Below, in pieces: positions 47,261 through 57,603 of a stretch of 64,000 bases of DNA. The notes under the pieces were generated by a model. The model saw nothing but the letters and a program-made list of their open reading frames with translations. It did not search any database and had not been told where the DNA came from. Source of the stretch: Brevibacillus porteri (GTDB taxonomy: Bacteria; Bacillota; Bacilli; Brevibacillales; Brevibacillaceae). The position numbers were made by a program, and so were the translations under genes. Location of the stretch: contig NZ_PXZO01000064.1 of assembly GCF_003013475.1 (NCBI RefSeq), forward strand, positions 62,001 through 126,000. Reading direction: 5' to 3'. Numbering within the stretch: the first letter of the stretch is position 1; each line of letters opens with the position of its first letter.

Positions 47261-47911
47261 ATGGATTTCAAAACGGAATTTAAACCAATGACCGTACAAC
47301 CGCAAGAGATTGAGGAATTGAGCTTTCAAATCATTACAGATGAGCTGGGCGAGCATTCTTTTACGGAAGAACAATATCCGGTAGTACAACGCGTCATCCA
47401 CGCATCCGCAGACTTTGACCTTGGACGCAGCCTTGTTTTCCACCCGAACGCAGTAAAATCGGGAATCGAAGCAATCCGCAGCGGCAAAATCGTCGTAGCA
47501 GACGTACAAATGGTGCAAGTCGGCATCAGCAAAAACCGCATTGAAAAATTCGGCGGAGAAGTAAAGGTGTACATCTCTGACCGCGATGTGATGGAAGAGG
47601 CGAAGCGTCTGAATACGACCCGCGCGATCATTTCCATGCGCAAAGCGATCAAGGAAGCAGATGGCGGAATCTTTTGCATCGGAAACGCACCTACAGCACT
47701 CCTGGAGCTGATCCGTATGGTAAAGGAAGGCGAAGCAAAGCCAGGACTCGTCATCGGGATGCCAGTTGGCTTCGTATCTGCGGCAGAATCCAAGGAAGAG
47801 CTGGCGAAGCTCGATATCCCATTCATCACGAACATGGGACGTAAAGGCGGAAGCCCAGTAACCGTAGCAGCATTGAATGCCATTTCGATTATGGCGGAAC
47901 GGTTGGGCTAA
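47261..47911 (+). CDS. cbiC: Cobalt-precorrin-8 methylmutase
   Basis: The 216-residue enzyme moves the C11 methyl group to C12 to give cobyrinic acid. Typical features are QRVIHASADFD near residue 44 (with the catalytic histidine), the VVADVQMVQVGI strand, ISDRDVMEEAKRLNTTRA and IGNAPTAL. The protein ends with VAALNAISIMAERLG. Its ATG has an ACTGGAGGAAAC site overlapping the end of cbiJ. The length fits the family. Confidence 0.95.
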   Translation: MDFKTEFKPMTVQPQEIEELSFQIITDELGEHSFTEEQYPVVQRVIHASADFDLGRSLVFHPNAVKSGIEAIRSGKIVVADVQMVQVGISKNRIEKFGGEVKVYISDRDVMEEAKRLNTTRAIISMRKAIKEADGGIFCIGNAPTALLELIRMVKEGEAKPGLVIGMPVGFVSAAESKEELAKLDIPFITNMGRKGGSPVTVAALNAISIMAERLG

Positions 47912-47915
47912 GCAG

Positions 47916-49052
47916 ATGGCAGCCAAAGCAGCAACGGACGAAAAAGAGGCAAAACCCCTCCGCCACGGATATACGACTGGATCATGTGCAACGGCGACGA
48001 CCAAGGCTGCTTTGATCGCGCTGATTACTCAGGAAGAGCAAAGCCAAGCGACGATTCGCCTGCCAATCGGCGAGGACGTCACCTTTCAGATGGAGAGCTG
48101 TGAATTTTCATTGGAGAGGGCGACAGTAGGCACGATCAAGGATGGAGGAGACGACCCTGACGCGACACACGGTGCCCTTATCCTTTCTACCGTAGAATGG
48201 TCGGATGAGCCCGGCATTATTTTGGATGGCGGACTCGGTGTGGGACGGGTGACCAAGCCAGGTTTGCCCGTTCCGATTGGCGAGGCAGCGATCAATCCCG
48301 TCCCGCGCAAAATGATCAGGGAAACCGCGCAGGCTGTTCTGGATGAGTACGGGACGAAGCGCGGGATCAAAATCGTCATCTCCGTGCCTGCGGGCGAGGA
48401 AATCGCCAAAAAAACATTGAATGGACGACTCGGCATACTCGGCGGCATCTCCATTTTGGGGACGCGTGGAATCGTGGTGCCGTTTTCCACTTCTGCCTAC
48501 AAGGCAAGCGTAGCGCAAGCGGTCAACGTCGCCAAGGAAGCCGGCTGCGATCATATTGTGCTGTCGACGGGTGGAAAGAGTGAATCCTACGGGGTCGCTA
48601 CTTATCCAGAGCTGTCGGAAGAAGCATTCGTGGAAATGGGCGATTTCGTCGGCTTTTCCCTCAAGCAGTGCAAAAACAAAAAGATGCGCAAAGTGACCTT
48701 GGTCGGGATGATGGGCAAGTTTTCCAAGGTAGCGCAGGGCGTCATGATGGTTCATTCCAAAAGCGCACCCGTCGACTTCGGCTTCCTCGCCCAAATGGCG
48801 GCAGATGCGGGAGCTTCGCAGGAGCGTATTGACGAAATTTTGGGAGCCAACACCGCTTCACAGGTAGGCGATATGATGGTGGACACGCCCGCCTTTTTCG
48901 AGATCATGTGCGAAAACTGCTGTCGCGCTGCACTAAAGGAAGTGGGCGGCGGCATCGAGGTTGAAACCATCATCATCACAATGAAAGGGTCCCTGTTGGG
49001 AAGGGTGACGATCAATGACACAGGCGATGAAAGTAATTGGAATCGGGGATGA
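47916..49052 (+). CDS. cbiD: Cobalt-precorrin-5B C1-methyltransferase
   Basis: The 378-residue methyltransferase of the anaerobic pathway is not related to the other SAM methyltransferases in the operon. The N-terminal [18 protein letters not shown] is diagnostic, as are [36 protein letters not shown] and [12 protein letters not shown] 47916 lies 4 bases after the cbiC stop and gives the expected N-terminus, although its ribosome site is poor. This may be offset by coupling to cbiC translation. It overlaps cbiET by 38 bp. Confidence 0.95.
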   Translation: MAAKAATDEKEAKPLRHGYTTGSCATATTKAALIALITQEEQSQATIRLPIGEDVTFQMESCEFSLERATVGTIKDGGDDPDATHGALILSTVEWSDEPGIILDGGLGVGRVTKPGLPVPIGEAAINPVPRKMIRETAQAVLDEYGTKRGIKIVISVPAGEEIAKKTLNGRLGILGGISILGTRGIVVPFSTSAYKASVAQAVNVAKEAGCDHIVLSTGGKSESYGVATYPELSEEAFVEMGDFVGFSLKQCKNKKMRKVTLVGMMGKFSKVAQGVMMVHSKSAPVDFGFLAQMAADAGASQERIDEILGANTASQVGDMMVDTPAFFEIMCENCCRAALKEVGGGIEVETIIITMKGSLLGRVTINDTGDESNWNRG

Positions 49053-50244
49053 TGGACAGCAGAGCCTGCTGCCGTTGTACCGGACTTGGATAGAAGAAAG
49101 TGAACTGTTGGTTGGAGGAGAGCGACACCTCAGCTTTTTCCCGGAGTATACAGGGGAAAAGCGTGTGCTGAAGGGCGGTCTGACTGCCATGGTGGAGGAG
49201 CTGCGCACAGAAACGCGCAAGACGGTCATTCTGGCGTCAGGTGACCCGCTCTTTTACGGCATCGGCAGCTTGCTTGCCAAAAAACTGAACGTGGAGATTT
49301 ACCCGCACCTCAGCTCCATTCAGCTCGCTTTTGCCAAAATGGGAGAAGTATGGCAGGATGCGACACTTGCCAGTGTACACGGGCGCAGTATCAAAGGTCT
49401 GGCACAGCGGATCGACGGAAAGGAAAAGGTCGCACTGTTGACGGATCGGGAGAACTCGCCAGCAGCGATTGCCAAGTACCTCCTTTCGTTTCAGATGACT
49501 GAGTACGATGCGTTTGTGGCGGAGAATCTGGGCAGTGCCGAAGAGCGGACGGGCTGGTATTCCCTTGAGGAAATGGCGGACGGTGTCTTCTCTGATCTGA
49601 ATGTCGTGATTTTGAAAAAACGCCGTCCAAGCCCAGTATGGCCGTTCGGAATCGCAGACGAGGAGTTCTCTCAGCGCAAGCCGGACAAGGGACTCATTAC
49701 GAAAAAAGAAGTGCGTATATTAAGCATTGCCCAGCTGCAATTGCATGCCAAAAGCATTGTCTGGGACATCGGCACCTGCACAGGCTCTGTCGCCATTGAA
49801 GCGGCACGAATTGCGCGTGAGGGTGAAGTGTACGGCGTAGAGAAGAACGCGGACGATCTGGAAAACTGCCGCCAGAACATGGCGAAGTTTCGCACGGATT
49901 TGACAGTGATCAATGCACGCGCCCCACATGGCCTCGATCAATTTCCAGACCCGGACGCTGTATTCATCGGGGGTAGCGGTGGAGAATTGCGTGAGCTGTT
50001 GAATATCTGCTGCACACGAATGCGCCCGAATGGCCGGATTGTGGTGAACGCAGCGACCATTGAGACATTGTACGAAGCGACACAAGCATTCGCGCAGGAA
50101 GGATTCGAGACATCGGTGACACTGGCGCAGCTATCGCGCAGCAAGCCGATTTTGTCCCTGACGCGCTTTGAAGCATTGAATCCGATCTACATCATTACGG
50201 CTTGGGCCAAGCAGGCAGAAGAACAAGGAGGAGACATCAAGTGA
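49015..50244 (+). CDS. cbiET: Fused cobalt-precorrin-7 C5-methyltransferase and cobalt-precorrin-6B C15-methyltransferase (decarboxylating)
   Basis: The 409-residue fusion carries CbiE (about residues 1-205: [34 protein letters not shown]) and CbiT (about 220-400: [15 protein letters not shown], the SAM motif [17 protein letters not shown], and [13 protein letters not shown]). Together they methylate C5 and C15 and decarboxylate the ring C acetate, as CobL does in the aerobic pathway. ATG 49015 lies inside the end of cbiD behind GGGAAGGGTGA. Its stop overlaps the GTG of cbiL (GTGA). Confidence 0.95.
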   Translation: MTQAMKVIGIGDDGQQSLLPLYRTWIEESELLVGGERHLSFFPEYTGEKRVLKGGLTAMVEELRTETRKTVILASGDPLFYGIGSLLAKKLNVEIYPHLSSIQLAFAKMGEVWQDATLASVHGRSIKGLAQRIDGKEKVALLTDRENSPAAIAKYLLSFQMTEYDAFVAENLGSAEERTGWYSLEEMADGVFSDLNVVILKKRRPSPVWPFGIADEEFSQRKPDKGLITKKEVRILSIAQLQLHAKSIVWDIGTCTGSVAIEAARIAREGEVYGVEKNADDLENCRQNMAKFRTDLTVINARAPHGLDQFPDPDAVFIGGSGGELRELLNICCTRMRPNGRIVVNAATIETLYEATQAFAQEGFETSVTLAQLSRSKPILSLTRFEALNPIYIITAWAKQAEEQGGDIK

Positions 50245-50951
50245 CTAAGATCGGAACATTGTACGGACTGGGCGTAGGTCCCGGCGACCCTGAATTGATT
50301 ACCGTCAAGGCATTTCGTCTATTGCAGCAATCGCCAGTGATTGCGTACCCGAAAAAACGGATGGGCAGCAAAAGCTACGCACATCAAATTGCGGAGCTGT
50401 ATGTGCAGTCCCCAGACAAGGAAATGCTCGGACTCGTATTCCCGATGACGCGGGACAAAGAAATTTTGGAGCGCGAGTGGAACAACACGGTGGAGATCGT
50501 CTGGGAGCGTTTGTCTGAAGGCAAGGACGTCGCTTTTGTAACGGAAGGCGATCCGATGTTTTACAGCACGTTTATCCACATGATGCGCGTCATGCATGAG
50601 GAGCATCCGGAAGTGCCAGTCGTGTCGGTGCCAGGTGTGTCTTCGTTTTTGGGAGCAGCTTCCCGCTTCAATCTGCCACTGGCGGATGGCGACGAGCAGA
50701 TCGGAATCATCCCGGCAACAGAAGACAAGGAAGCCATGCGCAAAGCGCTTGAGAACCACGATACCGTCGTGTTCCTGAAGGTAGCAAAAGTACTGCCAAT
50801 GATCATTGGCTTGCTGAAAGAAATGGGGCTGGCTGAAAAGGCAGCGGTAGCAACCAAGGTTACTTCCTCCGAGGAAATGGTTTGGACCGATATGCGTGAA
50901 CTGGAGCGGGCAGAGCTTAGCTATCTTACACTGATGGTGGTGAAAAAGTAA
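50241..50951 (+). CDS. cbiL: Cobalt-precorrin-2 C20-methyltransferase
   Basis: A 236-residue SAM-dependent tetrapyrrole methylase. [14 protein letters not shown] (about residues 9-22) is the family N-terminus, followed by [11 protein letters not shown] and [13 protein letters not shown]. The segment [20 protein letters not shown] is specific to CbiL/CobI-type enzymes, which act on cobalt-sirohydrochlorin at C20. GTG 50241 is selected because AGGAGG lies 8 bases upstream and it overlaps the cbiET stop; the longer open frame is a shadow of cbiET. cbiF begins on its stop codon. Confidence 0.95.
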   Translation: MTKIGTLYGLGVGPGDPELITVKAFRLLQQSPVIAYPKKRMGSKSYAHQIAELYVQSPDKEMLGLVFPMTRDKEILEREWNNTVEIVWERLSEGKDVAFVTEGDPMFYSTFIHMMRVMHEEHPEVPVVSVPGVSSFLGAASRFNLPLADGDEQIGIIPATEDKEAMRKALENHDTVVFLKVAKVLPMIIGLLKEMGLAEKAAVATKVTSSEEMVWTDMRELERAELSYLTLMVVKK

Positions 50952-51730
50952 TGAAACTGTACATAGTAGGAGCGGGTCCCGGCGACCCTGATTTGATTAC
51001 GGTAAAAGGCTTGAAGCTGCTGCAAAAGGCAGACGTCATTATGTATACAGACTCTCTCGTGAATGAGGAATTGGTAGCAATGGGCAACCCCGAAGCAGAA
51101 GTACTGCAAAGCTCGGGTATGGCATTGGAAGAAATGGTAGAGCAGTTGGTAGACCGGATTAGCAGTGGAAAAACAGTCGTACGCTTGCATACGGGCGATC
51201 CATCGATTTATGGCGCCATCATGGAACAAATCGCACTGTTAAAGGAAAAAGGCATCGAGGTAGAAATCGTACCGGGTGTGAGCTCCGTATTTGCGGCAGC
51301 GGCAGCAGTAGGAGCCGAGCTGACGATTCCTGATCTGACGCAGACGATCATCCTCACCCGCGCGGAAGGTCGCACACCAGTGCCTGATAGAGAAAAACTG
51401 CGTGCACTCGCTGAGCATCATTGCACGTTGGCTCTATACCTTAGCGCGACTTTGACGAAAAAAGTAGTCCGCGAGCTGGTCGAAGCTGGCTGGAGCGAGG
51501 ACACACCTGTCGCAGTCGTACAACGTGCAAGCTGGCCGGATCAATTGATCGTTCGCACGACGTTGAAAAACTTGGACGAAGACATGGGGAAAAACGGTAT
51601 TCGCAAACACGCAATGATTTTGGCTGGCTGGGCATTGGACCCGAACATCCACGACAAGAGCGAGCAGTACCGTTCCAAGCTGTACGACAAAACCTTTACA
51701 CACGGGTTCAGAAAAGGTGTGAAGGAATAA
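50951..51730 (+). CDS. cbiF: Cobalt-precorrin-4 C11-methyltransferase
   Basis: A 259-residue SAM-dependent methylase. The motifs are IVGAGPGDPDLITVKG (residues 4-19), LHTGDPSIYGAIMEQ (about 78-92), VPGVSSVFAAAAAVGAELT and IILTRAEGRTPVPDRE. The last of these is the CbiF/CobM mark. It methylates C11 before ring A lactone opening by CbiG. It starts on the cbiL stop (TAATG) and ends on the start of cbiG in the same way. Length and motif spacing are normal. Confidence 0.96.
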   Translation: MKLYIVGAGPGDPDLITVKGLKLLQKADVIMYTDSLVNEELVAMGNPEAEVLQSSGMALEEMVEQLVDRISSGKTVVRLHTGDPSIYGAIMEQIALLKEKGIEVEIVPGVSSVFAAAAAVGAELTIPDLTQTIILTRAEGRTPVPDREKLRALAEHHCTLALYLSATLTKKVVRELVEAGWSEDTPVAVVQRASWPDQLIVRTTLKNLDEDMGKNGIRKHAMILAGWALDPNIHDKSEQYRSKLYDKTFTHGFRKGVKE

Positions 51731-52875
51731 TGAAGATCATCGAACTGATCGAGGGAGAAATCCCTGTCATCGAGCAGCGCGGAGACTATGCGATCGTCGC
51801 CATCACCAAGCACGGAGTAGAGATGGCGCGTGATTTGGCACAAAAATTTCCTGGAACAGATCTGTACTACATGAGCAAGTTCGAGCGGGGAGACGAGGAA
51901 GCGCGCGGCATCCAGCTTTTTTCAAACAGCGTGCGGATGCTGTTTCCAGCTCTCTGGCCTGCTTATAAAGGTTTAATCATCATTATTTCTCTGGGTGCGG
52001 TTATTCGGATGATCGCACCTTTGCTTGAAGATAAAAAGAAAGACCCGGGTGTCGTCGTCGTCGATGACCGTGGGGAGAATGTCATCAGTGTGCTGTCCGG
52101 TCATTTGGGCGGTGCCAATGAGCTGGCTCGCGAGGTAGCGGCAGTCATGGGTGCTCGTCCGATTATCACGACAGCATCTGACGTACAAAAGACGATTCCG
52201 GTCGATCTATTCGGTAGACGTTTTGGCTGGGAGTGGGATTCCGCTGAAAAGCTGACCCCTGTCAGTGCTTCTGTCGTAAATGAGGAGCGCGTAGCTGTCA
52301 TCAATGAATCCGGTGAACGCGACTGGTGGATGCATGACACACCGATGCCGCCATCCATCAAGGAATACGCGACAATCGCTGAGGCAAAAGCCGATCAGCC
52401 GCAAGCTGCTCTAGTCGTTTCTCATCGCTTGCTCACACCGGAGGAACAATCGATTTTGGACAACGGTGTCCTTTATCGTCCGAAGGTCATCGTGCTCGGG
52501 ATGGGCTGCAACCGTGGAACCTCCGCAGAGGAGATCGAGGCAGTCATCAAGGAAACGCTGGATGAACTGCAATTTTCAATCAAAAGTGTCAAAGCATTGG
52601 CGACCATCGAGCTGAAAAAGGATGAAGCGGGTCTCATCGCCGTCTGCGAAAAATACGGCTGGCCATTCGTCTGGTATTCGCCTGAAGAGTTGAATCAGGT
52701 AGAAATCAGCGATCCGTCTGATACCGTCTTCAAATTCACCGGAGCGTACGGAGTGAGCGAGCCCGCCGTGAAGCTGTATACTGGCGCAGACGAACTCGTT
52801 TTGACCAAGAAGAAGTCGGGCAACACCACCATTTCGGTCGGATTGATGCCCCATCATGAGGAGGAGCGCGCATGA
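51730..52875 (+). CDS. cbiG: Cobalt-precorrin-5A hydrolase
   Basis: The 381-residue enzyme opens the delta-lactone of cobalt-precorrin-5A and releases the C20 unit as acetaldehyde, a step unique to the anaerobic pathway. Features are ALWPAYKGLIIIISLGAVIRMIAPLLEDKKKDPGVVVVDD (residues 75-115 region), VISVLSGHLGGANELA, and the C-terminal VLGMGCNRGTSAEEI with YTGADELVLTKKKSGNTTISVG. These make up the N-terminal, middle and C-terminal CbiG segments. It is coupled at both ends (TAATGA with cbiF, ATGA with cbiA). Confidence 0.96.
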   Translation: MKIIELIEGEIPVIEQRGDYAIVAITKHGVEMARDLAQKFPGTDLYYMSKFERGDEEARGIQLFSNSVRMLFPALWPAYKGLIIIISLGAVIRMIAPLLEDKKKDPGVVVVDDRGENVISVLSGHLGGANELAREVAAVMGARPIITTASDVQKTIPVDLFGRRFGWEWDSAEKLTPVSASVVNEERVAVINESGERDWWMHDTPMPPSIKEYATIAEAKADQPQAALVVSHRLLTPEEQSILDNGVLYRPKVIVLGMGCNRGTSAEEIEAVIKETLDELQFSIKSVKALATIELKKDEAGLIAVCEKYGWPFVWYSPEELNQVEISDPSDTVFKFTGAYGVSEPAVKLYTGADELVLTKKKSGNTTISVGLMPHHEEERA

Positions 52876-54248
52876 CGGATAGCCGCCGTATTGTGATTGC
52901 CGGAACAGGCAGTGGAGCGGGTAAGACAACCGTTACCATCGGACTGATGGCTGCTCTGAAAAGAAAAGGGCATACCGTACAGGGCTTCAAGTGCGGACCT
53001 GACTACATCGATCCCACGTATCATACGGCTGTAACGGGGAGAGCTTCGCGCAATCTGGACAGCTTTATGCTGGAGCACGAGATCGTGAAAGAGATTTTTG
53101 TCCGTGGCAGCGAGGGTGCAGACATCTCGATTATCGAGGGCGTTATGGGCATGTACGATGGCAAGGAAGCGACCAGCGATAAAGGCAGCACGGCCGAAAT
53201 CAGCATCCTGACTGGCTCCCCGGTTTTGTTGGTGGTCAATTGTCAGAGCATGGCTCGCAGTGCGGCTGCGATTGTCAAAGGCTTTCAACTGCTCAATCCA
53301 CAGGCGAGAATCGTCGGTGTCATCGCGAACAAGGTCGGCAGTGAAGGCCATCACAAAATCGTGAAGGCAGCGATCGAGCAGGAGTGCGGGATTCCGGTCG
53401 TGGGCTACCTGAAACGGGAGAACGAGCTGGAAATACCGGAACGTCATCTCGGATTGGTGCCATCTGTTGAGCGTGGAGAGCTGACACCGCTGTTTGAAAA
53501 GCTGGCTGATCTGATTGCGGAGACAGTCGATTTGGAGCAAATCTGGGAGCTGGCAAAGGCAGAGCCGCTGCAAGCAGAACCTACGTTGTTTGCTCCGCGA
53601 AAAGCATCTGCCGATGTCACCATTGCTGTAGCGAAGGACCCTGCTTTTCATTTTTATTATCCGGAAAATTTGGAGCTGCTCGAAGCATATGGCGCGAAGC
53701 TCGCGTTCTTTTCTCCACTGGCCGGAGAGGGAGTGCCTGAGGACGCGGATGGCTTGTACATTGGGGGAGGCTTCCCGGAGGAATTTGCGGCAGAGCTATC
53801 GCAAAATGAAGTGGTGAAACTATCGATCCGATCTGCGATCACAAAAGGCTTGCCTACCTTGGCTGAGTGCGGCGGCTACATGTTTTTGACAGAGGCAATC
53901 GTGACGACCGAGGGCGACAGCTATCCGATGGTGGGGCTCATCCCAGGCAAGGTGACCATGCAGAAAAAGCTCGCAGCGCTTGGCTATCGGGAAGTGCGCG
54001 GCAAGGAAGGCAATTTCTTGCTCGGCACCGAAGAACAGGCAAAAGGGCATGAATTCCATTACTCGACGTATGCTTCGGATCAACAATTACCAACAGCCTA
54101 CGAAACAAAAGGACTTCGCGGTACGAAGCCGGAGGGCTATGCCCAGGGGAATCTGGTCGCAGGCTATACTCACTTGCATTTCGGCTCCAATCCCGAACTG
54201 GTTGAGCGTTGGTTGAATCGTTGCGCGGAGGTGGCCGCTCGTGCCTAA
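52872..54248 (+). CDS. cbiA: Cobyrinate a,c-diamide synthase
   Basis: The 458-residue ATP- and glutamine-dependent enzyme amidates the a and c side chains. The N-terminal dethiobiotin-synthetase-like domain shows IAGTGSGAGKTTVTIGLM (P-loop, residues 8-25) and KCGPDYIDPTYH. The C-terminal class I glutaminase domain has the nucleophile Cys in TLAECGGYMFLTEA (about residue 335). Substrate and pathway are clear from the family marks GVMGMYDG and YTHLHFGSNP. It overlaps cbiG by 4 bp and cbiP by 8 bp. Confidence 0.96.
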   Translation: MTDSRRIVIAGTGSGAGKTTVTIGLMAALKRKGHTVQGFKCGPDYIDPTYHTAVTGRASRNLDSFMLEHEIVKEIFVRGSEGADISIIEGVMGMYDGKEATSDKGSTAEISILTGSPVLLVVNCQSMARSAAAIVKGFQLLNPQARIVGVIANKVGSEGHHKIVKAAIEQECGIPVVGYLKRENELEIPERHLGLVPSVERGELTPLFEKLADLIAETVDLEQIWELAKAEPLQAEPTLFAPRKASADVTIAVAKDPAFHFYYPENLELLEAYGAKLAFFSPLAGEGVPEDADGLYIGGGFPEEFAAELSQNEVVKLSIRSAITKGLPTLAECGGYMFLTEAIVTTEGDSYPMVGLIPGKVTMQKKLAALGYREVRGKEGNFLLGTEEQAKGHEFHYSTYASDQQLPTAYETKGLRGTKPEGYAQGNLVAGYTHLHFGSNPELVERWLNRCAEVAARA

Positions 54249-55758
54249 AACCCTCCCGTTGATGGTGCAAGGCACTAGCTCGGATGCAGGAAAAAGTGCG
54301 ATTGCTACAGCGCTGTGCCGGATTTTTGCACAAGATGGCTACAAGACAGCTCCGTTCAAATCGCAAAATATGGCGTTGAATTCCTACGTGACGTTGGATG
54401 GAAAAGAAATCGGCCGGGCACAGGGCGTTCAGGCAGAAGCAGCAGGAATTCTGGCGACGACCGACATGAATCCCATTTTGATCAAGCCGACCCGAGACTC
54501 CGAATCGCAAATTGTCGTTAACGGCGAGCCATATGGCAATATGAAAGCTTTTGCCTATCGCACGGAATTTTATCACGAGGGCTTGCGGATCATTGAGGAA
54601 GCGTATCAACGACTCGCCAGCTCCTATGAGCGGGTCGTCATTGAAGGAGCTGGCAGTCCGGCAGAGGTTAATCTGAATGACCGCGAGCTCGTCAATATGC
54701 GGGTCGCTCGTCTCACGAACGCGCCCGTCATTTTGGTGGCAGACATTGAGCGTGGGGGTGTGTTTGCCAGCTTGGTCGGTACCCTCCAGCTGCTCGAACC
54801 CGAAGATCGGGACCGCGTGATTGGCGTCATCATTAATCGTTTTCGCGGTGATTTGACACTTTTGCAGCCGGGGCTGGACTGGTTCGAGGAATACACAGGC
54901 AAGCCTGTCCTTGGTGTCGTGCCATTTATTCCAGACTTGTGGATCGATGCGGAGGATTCGCTGATTTTGCACCGTTATCAAGGTCAGCGTGAGACACCGC
55001 GAGAGATTGACATTGCGGTTTTGCGCTACCCGCGAATTTCCAACTTTACAGACGTGGACCCATTTTTTGTAGAGCCGGATTGCCGGATGCGCTTTGTGAC
55101 ACGTTTGGAAGAGCTGGGTGAACCCGACCTGATTGTCTTACCGGGCAGCAAGAATACACTTGAGGATTTGCAATTTCTGCGAGAGACAGGTCTTGCCGCG
55201 GCGGTCAAAGACCTTCATCATAAAGGGAAGACGTATATCGTCGGTTTGTGCGGCGGCTATCAAATGCTGGGAGATTCTATTCACGATCCTGCTGGGGTCG
55301 AGTCTCCATTGCAGCAGCTTGATGGGCTGGGTCTCATCCCGATGATCACGACGATGGAGCAGAAGAAAACGACAGTTTTGTCCCGCGGTGAAGCAGTATT
55401 TGCGAAGGAAAAACTGACGGTGGAAGGCTACGAGATTCACATGGGGCAATCTGCTTATTCGAGCAATGAGTTTCCTTTTATCCAGATGGAGGGGCGTACG
55501 GAGGGCTATTGTCAGGAGGAGCGTCAGATGATCGGCACGTATTTTCATGGGCTGTTTCACAATGACCACTTCCGCACTCTGTTGCTGAATACCATCCGTG
55601 AGAAAAAAGGTCTCCCACCCATCACGGATCGCCCATCCTTTGTCGCTCTACGAGAGCAGGGGTACGATCTGTTGGCGGATACCGTTCGTCGCCATGTGAA
55701 GTTGGATACGATCGAAGAGTACATGAAGGCTTTTCAAGAAAAAGAGGTGCAGGTGTAA
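54241..55758 (+). CDS. cbiP: Cobyric acid synthase
   Basis: The 505-residue glutamine-dependent amidase adds four amide groups to adenosylcobyrinate diamide. The N-terminal P-loop is VQGTSSDAGKSAIATALC (residues 9-26), followed by APFKSQNMALNSYVT and the family mark RGGVFASLVGTL. The C-terminal glutaminase domain has the nucleophile in VGLCGGYQMLG (about residue 340), with the catalytic His in TYFHGLFHND near 440. The start is GTG 54241, inside the end of cbiA, with GCGGAGGTGG as ribosome site. The stop overlaps the ATG of cobT. Confidence 0.96.
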   Translation: MPKTLPLMVQGTSSDAGKSAIATALCRIFAQDGYKTAPFKSQNMALNSYVTLDGKEIGRAQGVQAEAAGILATTDMNPILIKPTRDSESQIVVNGEPYGNMKAFAYRTEFYHEGLRIIEEAYQRLASSYERVVIEGAGSPAEVNLNDRELVNMRVARLTNAPVILVADIERGGVFASLVGTLQLLEPEDRDRVIGVIINRFRGDLTLLQPGLDWFEEYTGKPVLGVVPFIPDLWIDAEDSLILHRYQGQRETPREIDIAVLRYPRISNFTDVDPFFVEPDCRMRFVTRLEELGEPDLIVLPGSKNTLEDLQFLRETGLAAAVKDLHHKGKTYIVGLCGGYQMLGDSIHDPAGVESPLQQLDGLGLIPMITTMEQKKTTVLSRGEAVFAKEKLTVEGYEIHMGQSAYSSNEFPFIQMEGRTEGYCQEERQMIGTYFHGLFHNDHFRTLLLNTIREKKGLPPITDRPSFVALREQGYDLLADTVRRHVKLDTIEEYMKAFQEKEVQV

Positions 55759-56798
55759 TGTCAGTCATTTATCCGGCGATTGAGCCACGAAATCAGGAAG
55801 CAAGTGAGCAAACGAGACAGCATGTGGATCAGTTGACCAAGCCGCTTGGCAGCCTTGGTCGCTTGGAGCAATTGGCTATTGAGCTGGCTGGGATGACAGG
55901 TGAGACGATGCCTGTTGTGACACCGCCGGGCGTGCTTGTTTTTGCGGCCGATCACGGTGTGGCACGGGAAGGTGTCTCTGCCTATCCGCAGGAAGTGACA
56001 GCGCAAATGGTGCTGAATATGGTTCATGGCGGAGCTGGAGTCAACGTCTTCGCCAGACAAATCGGAGCCATCCAAAAAATCGTAGATGTCGGTGTAGCGG
56101 TCGAGGTCGAAGCACCGGGTGTTTACAACAAGCGAATCAGAGCAGGCTCGGGCAATATGCTGAAAGAAGCAGCGATGACAGCAGACGAAGCGCAGCGCTC
56201 CATTGCAGTTGGCCTTGAAATGGCAGAAGCGATTATCGGGGAAGGCGCCAAAGTCCTGATCGTCGGTGAAGTGGGGATTGGCAACACGACAGCTAGCAGC
56301 GCGATTCTGTCAGCCTTAACTGGAGCTGATCCTGAGCAAATCGTCGGACGAGGAACAGGACTGGATGACGCAGGCTGGCAGCGTAAAAAGGCAGTTGTTC
56401 GTGACGTGCTTGCGCTGCATCGCCCGGATGCAACCAATCCATTGGACGTTTTGGCAAAAGTCGGCGGACTGGAAATCGGAGCAATGGCAGGGGCGATCAT
56501 GGGAGCAGCTTCTCGCCGTGTCCCTGTGCTGCTGGACGGCTTTATCGCTACGGTAGCGGCTTTGCTGGCTGTTCGCATGGAGCCACTCGTTGCTGATTAC
56601 TTGATCGCGGGTCACCGTTCTGAGGAGCCGGGGCATGACTTTGTCCTGCAAGCATTAGGCAAGGAGCCATTGCTCAGCCTGAATTTGCGACTGGGCGAAG
56701 GAAGCGGAGCAACATTGGCGTTTCCAATCGTGGAAGCAGCGACACGGATGGTTCGTGAGATGGCGACATTTGCATCAGCAGGAGTAAGTGACCGATGA
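55758..56798 (+). CDS. cobT: Nicotinate-nucleotide:dimethylbenzimidazole phosphoribosyltransferase
   Basis: The 346-residue enzyme activates the lower-ligand base to alpha-ribazole phosphate using nicotinate mononucleotide. The patterns QLTKPLGSLGRLEQLA (about residues 23-38), FAADHGVAREGVSAYPQEVTAQMV, GEVGIGNTTASSA and the catalytic glutamate in LRLGEGSGATLAFP (about 320) are standard for CobT. No base-forming bluB is in the window. It starts on the cbiP stop and overlaps cobA by 4 bp. Confidence 0.96.
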   Translation: MSVIYPAIEPRNQEASEQTRQHVDQLTKPLGSLGRLEQLAIELAGMTGETMPVVTPPGVLVFAADHGVAREGVSAYPQEVTAQMVLNMVHGGAGVNVFARQIGAIQKIVDVGVAVEVEAPGVYNKRIRAGSGNMLKEAAMTADEAQRSIAVGLEMAEAIIGEGAKVLIVGEVGIGNTTASSAILSALTGADPEQIVGRGTGLDDAGWQRKKAVVRDVLALHRPDATNPLDVLAKVGGLEIGAMAGAIMGAASRRVPVLLDGFIATVAALLAVRMEPLVADYLIAGHRSEEPGHDFVLQALGKEPLLSLNLRLGEGSGATLAFPIVEAATRMVREMATFASAGVSDR

Positions 56799-57580
56799 GC
56801 GGCGCGGGCAAAGTCTATCTCGTAGGAGCTGGCCCTGGTGATCCAAAGCTGATTACTGTAAAAGGAATGGAATGCCTGCAAAAGGCAGAGGTGGTTGTGT
56901 ATGATCGTCTGGCAAATCCAGCTCTGCTGGAGTATGCGCCACAGACGGCAGAACGCATCTACTGCGGCAAGCTGCCGGATCATCACACGATGAGACAGGA
57001 ATCCCTTAACGAGCTGTTAGCGGAAAAGGCGCTGGAAGGAAAAATTGTCGTTCGGTTAAAAGGTGGCGATCCTTGCGTGTTTGGTCGTGCGGGAGAAGAA
57101 GCGCAGCATTTGGCTGAGCGAGGAATTGCCTTTGAAATCGTCCCGGGAGTAACAGCTGGAATTGCAGCCTCGGCGTACGCGGGTATTCCGGTAACACACC
57201 GCGATCACGGCTCTTCATTTGCTGTCGTGACGGGACATTTGCGAGAAGACAAGCCGGAGTTGGCTGTAGAAAAATGGCGTGCTCTCGCGAATGGCATCGA
57301 CACCGTTGCCTTTTACATGGGGGTAGCCAATCTGCCGTTGATCCGCACCCAGTTAATCAAGCATGGACGCGATCCGCATACGCCAGTAGCTGTCATCTCT
57401 TGGGGAACACTCCCGCAGCAAGCGGTGGTCACGGGTACCTTGGCTGATATTGAGGAACGTTTGGCCCAAAACAGTCACATCACGAATCCAGCTATCATTT
57501 TGGTCGGTGATGTCGTGAAGATGCGTGAGAAAATCAACTGGTTTGAAGCTACGCTTGGAATGGAGCAAGTGCAACAATAG
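56795..57580 (+). CDS. cobA: Uroporphyrinogen-III C-methyltransferase
   Basis: The 261-residue SAM-dependent enzyme methylates uroporphyrinogen III at C2 and C7 to give precorrin-2, the entry step to siroheme and cobalamin. The sequence shows VYLVGAGPGDPKLITVKG (residues 7-24), VVYDRLANPALLEYAP, RLKGGDPCVFGRAGEE (about 84-99) and VTHRDHGSSFAVVTGH, all typical of SUMT. It has no fused uroporphyrinogen synthase or CysG part. It overlaps cobT by 4 bp and precedes sirC by 23 bp. Confidence 0.96.
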   Translation: MSGAGKVYLVGAGPGDPKLITVKGMECLQKAEVVVYDRLANPALLEYAPQTAERIYCGKLPDHHTMRQESLNELLAEKALEGKIVVRLKGGDPCVFGRAGEEAQHLAERGIAFEIVPGVTAGIAASAYAGIPVTHRDHGSSFAVVTGHLREDKPELAVEKWRALANGIDTVAFYMGVANLPLIRTQLIKHGRDPHTPVAVISWGTLPQQAVVTGTLADIEERLAQNSHITNPAIILVGDVVKMREKINWFEATLGMEQVQQ

Positions 57581-57603
57581 GAAGCCGAGGGGAGGGAACG
57601 CTG

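Noticed and set aside
52854-53651. 265-codon open frame on the minus strand
   Set aside because: It is antisense to cbiA, with a Cys/Arg/Ser-rich composition and no ribosome site.
53938-54981. 347-codon open frame on the minus strand
   Set aside because: It is antisense to cbiA and cbiP, both certain genes. The composition is that of a shadow frame of GC-rich coding DNA.
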